A program made the translations under genes and the position numbers. This document shows, piece by piece, positions 5,307-8,523 of a DNA stretch of 8,523 nucleotides (position 1 is its first letter; each line of letters opens with the position of its first letter). Where the stretch lies: assembly GCA_902478725.1 (NCBI GenBank), contig CABSMD010000100.1, positions 1 through 8,523 on the forward strand, written 5' to 3'. This DNA is from an uncultured Clostridia bacterium. GTDB lineage: Bacteria; Bacillota; Clostridia; HGM11514. The notes under the pieces were generated by a model that was not told the origin of the DNA, searched no databases, and was given only the letters and a program-made list of their open reading frames with translations.

Positions 5307-8246
5307 ATGAGTTACAAGGTTGGGATCGACATCGGCTCCACCACATTGAAAATTGTGATACTGAACCAGGACAACCAGGTAATGTATAAAAGCTATGACC
5401 GGCATTTGTCGGACATTCACGGCTTTTTGAATAGAAAGTTCACAGAACTGGCCGAGCTGCTCAAGGGCCGTCAGATAAAGCTTGCCATTACTGGTTCCGC
5501 AGGGTTAGGCGTAGCAAACCGAAGCGGTATCGACTTTGTGCAGGAGGTGTTTGCCACCGCCGAGGGAGTCAGGCAACTCTACCCGCAAACAGATGTTGTT
5601 ATCGAGCTGGGAGGAGAGGACGCAAAAATCCTCTTTTTGCAAGGGGCGCTTGAGGAGAGAATGAACAGCACCTGCGCGGGCGGGACTGGCGTTTTTATCG
5701 ACCAGATGGCGACACTTTTAAATGTTTCATTAGAAGAGCTTGACAGAATGAGTTTAGAGCATGCGACGATCTATCCGATTGCTTCGCGCTGCGGCGTGTT
5801 TGCCAAGACCGATATTCAGGCTTTGATGAACCAGGGGGCACAGAAGGAGGACATTGCGGCCAGCATCTTTCAGGCGGTCGTGTCACAGACGATTTCGGGG
5901 CTTGCGCAGGGCCGACCGATTGCAGGTAACATTCTGTTTTTGGGCGGGCCGCTTGCCTTTTTAAAAGGCTTGCAGCAACGGTTTGTCCGGACGCTGAAAC
6001 TGGATAGACAATCGGCGATTTTTCCCGAAATGGCACAGCATTTTGTTGCGCTGAGCTGCGCTTACCACAGCGAGAAAACTGCAAAATGCTATACCTATGA
6101 GGATTTTATGGAACGGCTGGGCAATCTTTCGTATGATGGGGAACAGGTACAGGGGATGGAACCCCTGTTTCGTAACCAGCCGGAGTATGACGCCTTTGTA
6201 AAGCGTCACGCGCAGGCATCGGTGGAAATCCGTGAGATCAGTGGTTATGAGGGCGACGCTTACCTGGGAATCGACGCGGGCAGCACGACGACCAAGGTGG
6301 TACTAACCGGCGAACAGGATCAGATTCTATATACTTATTATTGCTCCAATCTGGGGAACCCACTTCAGATTATCAAGGGAGTATTGGAAGAAATCTTCCG
6401 GTTATGCGGTTCGCGAATCCGCATCGTGCAGTCGGCTGTGACCGGTTACGGCGAGGATTTGATCCGCAATGCCTTTGGAATCGACATCGGCGTGGTGGAA
6501 ACGGTTGCGCACTATACCGCCGCAAGCCATTTTAACCCGGAGGTTGATTTTATCATAGACATCGGCGGGCAGGACATCAAATGCTTCCAGATCAAGGATC
6601 ACGCGATCAGCAGCGTTATGCTCAACGAGGCCTGCTCCTCCGGCTGCGGTTCCTTTTTGGAGACCTTTGCAAAGTCGCTGGGTTATACCATTGAGGAGTT
6701 TGTGAAGGTGTCGTTATTTGCACGCCAGCCGGTCGATTTGGGGACTCGCTGTACGGTATTTATGAATTCCTCCGTGAAGCAGGCGCAGAAAAACGGCGCG
6801 GCGGTGGAGGATATTGCCGCCGGGTTGGCGGTGAGTGTGGTCAAGAACGCAATTTATAAGGTCATCCGCGCCCGCAGTATGGAGGAGCTTGGAAAAAACA
6901 TCGTCGTACAGGGCGGCACCTTTTTAAATGACGCGGTTCTTCGGGGCTTTGAGATGTTATTCGGACGCGACGTGATCCGTCCATCCATTGCAGGTTTGAT
7001 GGGCGCATATGGCGCGGCATTATACGCGAAGGAACACAAAAGCCGGGAAACAACCCTGCTGTCCACAGAGGCGCTGGCGGCGTTTACACATTCGTCCAAG
7101 GTTGTTAACTGTGGTCTGTGCACCAATCACTGTAAATTAACGGTCAACACGTTTGCAAACGGCAACAGGTTTATCTCTGGGAACCGATGTGAACGTCCGG
7201 TCAACGGGAATCAGGCGCAGACGCTACCGAACCTGTTTGAGTACAAGCTCAACCGGCTGCTTGCAATTAAGGAAGAGGCGGAGGCGCATACAGGTTCCCG
7301 CGGCAGGATCGGCCTGCCTTTTGTACTGAACATGTATGAAAATCTTCCGTTTTGGACGGCATTTTTTACAGATTTGGATTTTGGTATTACGGTGTCAGAT
7401 GTCTCCAGCCGGAAGCTGCACGCAACGGGTGAGCATACGATCCCGTCCGATACGGTTTGTTATCCGGCAAAGCTGGTACACGGTCATATGTTTAATCTGT
7501 GCGAAAAAGGGGTGGATACGGTTTTTTACCCCTGTATGTCCTATAATTTTGAAGAAAAACAGACGGACAACCATTTCAACTGTCCGGTCGTGGCCTATTA
7601 TCCGGAGGTGATCGAGTCGAATGTCACCTTCCCTCCGAAGGTACGGTTTCTGTATCCATACCTGGACTTGAGCAACCGGAAGGCATTTCCGAAAAAGATA
7701 TTTGAATTTTTGAAGGATTGGTACCCGGATATCACCTTAAAGGAAGTCAAACACGCGGCTGACGCGGCTTACAAGGCATATGGGGATTATCGCGCAGAGA
7801 TAGCGCAGCAGGGCAGGAGGGCGCTGGCATATGTAAAGGACACCGGCAAAAAGGCAATCATCCTTGCAGGACGTCCCTATCACATCGATCCGGAGATCAA
7901 CCATGGCATCGATAAGCTGATTTCCTCCCTGGGTCTGGTGATTCTTTCAGAGGACAGTATTGCAGATCTAAGTGAAGGCGGGCCGGTTCAGGTACTCAAC
8001 CAGTGGACCTACCACGCAAGAATGTACAAGGCGGCTTATTTTGCGGCGCAGCAGAAGGATATACAGCTTGTGCAGCTGATCTCTTTTGGATGCGGGATCG
8101 ACGCGGTGACAAGCGACGAGGTCAACGATATCCTGCATACGCACGACAAGCTATACACGGCGATAAAGATAGATGAAATCCACAACCTTGGGGCGGTCAA
8201 GATCCGGCTACGGAGTCTGTTGGCCGCCATGGATGAAAGAGGGTAA
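5307..8246 (+). CDS. Tandem acyl-CoA dehydratase activase (BadF/BadG/BcrA/BcrD x2) fused to DUF2229/HgdB-like domain; candidate pls component
   Basis: A 979-residue Fe-S ATPase/reductase-like protein. Activase half 1 (about 4-250) has GIDIGSTTLK (6-15), TGSAG (62-66), LGGEDAK (101-107) and cluster-type cysteines Cys123 (TCAGGTG) and Cys162 (SRCGVFAKTD). Activase half 2 (about 318-575) has GIDAGSTTTK (321-330), TGYGED (379-384), DIGGQDIK (418-425), Cys443/Cys447 (ACSSGCGSF) and Cys482 (TRCTVF). HgdC-type activators are homodimers that hold one [4Fe-4S] between subunits and use ATP to drive low-potential electron transfer; here both halves are in one chain. A CxxCxxxC motif with a distal Cys (602, 605, 609, 628) follows, then a DUF2229/HgdB-like region (about 667-975) with DTVCYPAKLVHGH (715-727), YPCMSY (741-746), AGRPYHIDPEINHG (854-867) and SFGCG (926-930). 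Related proteins are often about 1400 residues; here the last part is a separate gene. The start has GGGTGA just upstream and is 4 nt after tetR. The substrate is unknown; plasmalogen synthesis is a candidate. Confidence 0.88.
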   Translation: MSYKVGIDIGSTTLKIVILNQDNQVMYKSYDRHLSDIHGFLNRKFTELAELLKGRQIKLAITGSAGLGVANRSGIDFVQEVFATAEGVRQLYPQTDVVIELGGEDAKILFLQGALEERMNSTCAGGTGVFIDQMATLLNVSLEELDRMSLEHATIYPIASRCGVFAKTDIQALMNQGAQKEDIAASIFQAVVSQTISGLAQGRPIAGNILFLGGPLAFLKGLQQRFVRTLKLDRQSAIFPEMAQHFVALSCAYHSEKTAKCYTYEDFMERLGNLSYDGEQVQGMEPLFRNQPEYDAFVKRHAQASVEIREISGYEGDAYLGIDAGSTTTKVVLTGEQDQILYTYYCSNLGNPLQIIKGVLEEIFRLCGSRIRIVQSAVTGYGEDLIRNAFGIDIGVVETVAHYTAASHFNPEVDFIIDIGGQDIKCFQIKDHAISSVMLNEACSSGCGSFLETFAKSLGYTIEEFVKVSLFARQPVDLGTRCTVFMNSSVKQAQKNGAAVEDIAAGLAVSVVKNAIYKVIRARSMEELGKNIVVQGGTFLNDAVLRGFEMLFGRDVIRPSIAGLMGAYGAALYAKEHKSRETTLLSTEALAAFTHSSKVVNCGLCTNHCKLTVNTFANGNRFISGNRCERPVNGNQAQTLPNLFEYKLNRLLAIKEEAEAHTGSRGRIGLPFVLNMYENLPFWTAFFTDLDFGITVSDVSSRKLHATGEHTIPSDTVCYPAKLVHGHMFNLCEKGVDTVFYPCMSYNFEEKQTDNHFNCPVVAYYPEVIESNVTFPPKVRFLYPYLDLSNRKAFPKKIFEFLKDWYPDITLKEVKHAADAAYKAYGDYRAEIAQQGRRALAYVKDTGKKAIILAGRPYHIDPEINHGIDKLISSLGLVILSEDSIADLSEGGPVQVLNQWTYHARMYKAAYFAAQQKDIQLVQLISFGCGIDAVTSDEVNDILHTHDKLYTAIKIDEIHNLGAVKIRLRSLLAAMDERG
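8239..8243 (+). promoter_or_regulatory. Ribosome binding site of the second BCR/HAD-like gene
   Basis: GAGGG ends 7 nt before the ATG at 8251 and overlaps the last codons of the upstream gene. Its presence supports a genuinely separate second gene rather than a frameshifted fusion. Confidence 0.7.
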
Positions 8247-8250
8247 CGCT

Positions 8251-8523
8251 ATGGGTGAGACAGTCAAGTTTACAAAGGAAATGAGAAAGAAATATACGAT
8301 TTTGGCGCCGATGATGCTGCCGATCCATTTCAGTATGTTCGAGCAGATTTTGCGTGATTGCGGATACCATGTCGAGATACTCAGGAGCACCGACCAGGCG
8401 GTGATCGATGAGGGGCTCAAAAGTGTCCACAATGACATTTGCTATCCGGCTTTGCTGGTCATCGGGCAGATGATCGACGCGCTGAAAAGCGGTAAGTACG
8501 ATGTTCATCGTACCGCGCTGATG
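8251..8523 (+). CDS. 2-hydroxyacyl-CoA dehydratase / HgdB-like protein, N-terminal part (3' end outside window)
   Basis: The first 91 residues of a protein that continues past the window. It matches the C-terminal portion found fused in ~1400-residue acyl-CoA dehydratase activase proteins: FTKEMRKKYTILAPMMLPIH (7-26), VIDEGLKSVHNDICYPALLV (51-70), and IGQMIDALKSGKYD (71-84). The NDICYPALLVIGQ segment (Cys64) parallels DTVCYPAKLVHGH of the upstream protein, so both chains appear to carry related HgdA/HgdB-like domains, with this Cys a plausible Fe-S ligand. It starts 4 nt after the upstream stop, in a different frame, with its own SD. The two proteins probably form one complex: fused activator plus one reductase half, and this second half. 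The substrate cannot be deduced from the fragment. Confidence 0.82.
   Translation, partial: MGETVKFTKEMRKKYTILAPMMLPIHFSMFEQILRDCGYHVEILRSTDQAVIDEGLKSVHNDICYPALLVIGQMIDALKSGKYDVHRTALM

Noticed and set aside
5307..8246. Possibility that the 979-residue protein is a glycerol-kinase or Hsp70-type ASKHA ATPase
   Set aside because: The cysteine motifs CAGGTG and SRCGVFAKTD, the tandem arrangement and the DUF2229-like C-terminus are specific to BadF/BadG/BcrA/BcrD activases.
8197..8508. Minus-strand open frame of 103 codons at the right edge
   Set aside because: It is antisense to the well-conserved start of the HgdB-like gene and the end of the activase gene; no motif or credible RBS supports it.
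1..8523. CRISPR arrays, tRNA/rRNA genes, insertion sequences, phage genes or riboswitches
   Set aside because: No spaced direct repeats, cloverleaf-like sequences, transposase or integrase motifs, or long structured leaders were seen; the only intergenic stretch over 100 bases (4547-4708) is explained by the terminator, promoter and operator.

Overview
This 8.5 kb window looks like part of a chromosome from an anaerobic member of the Bacillota, most likely a clostridial (perhaps Oscillospirales-type) bacterium. The reasons are strong GGAGG-type ribosome binding sites, tightly packed co-directional genes, a TTGACT-17-TATACT promoter, Gram-positive style envelope genes (MurJ, O-antigen-ligase-like protein and DUF4330 proteins without outer-membrane genes), and an oxygen-sensitive type of Fe-S activase. 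The exact taxon cannot be fixed from sequence reading alone. All genes are on the + strand.

Region 1 (1-4608) is the end of a cell-surface polysaccharide operon. It holds the C-terminal part of a MurJ/MviN-family lipid flippase, a large polytopic O-antigen ligase/polymerase-like protein, a family 4 glycosyltransferase, and two consecutive single-pass DUF4330 proteins that look like diverged paralogues. Gaps are 1-14 nt or overlaps, so translation is probably coupled. A very strong intrinsic terminator (15-bp stem plus U-tract) closes the unit.

Region 2 (4609-8523) is a second transcription unit with its own near-consensus sigma-A promoter. A TGAC-N5-GTCA inverted repeat overlaps the -35 box and is a likely TetR operator. 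The unit encodes a TetR-family regulator, then a 979-residue protein with two tandem BadF/BadG/BcrA/BcrD (HgdC-type) ATPase domains, a cysteine motif and a DUF2229/HgdB-like domain. A second HgdB-like protein follows and is cut by the window edge. Together these supply every part of a benzoyl-CoA reductase/2-hydroxyacyl-CoA dehydratase (BCR/HAD) system: a covalently linked activator dimer plus two reductase-like halves.

The most interesting reading is that the second unit is a TetR-controlled two-gene operon of the kind reported for anaerobic plasmalogen synthesis (pls) in Clostridium perfringens, in which a BCR/HAD-like multidomain complex reductively converts an ester lipid into a vinyl ether. 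That assignment is an inference from domain architecture. A different low-potential reduction or dehydration remains possible.
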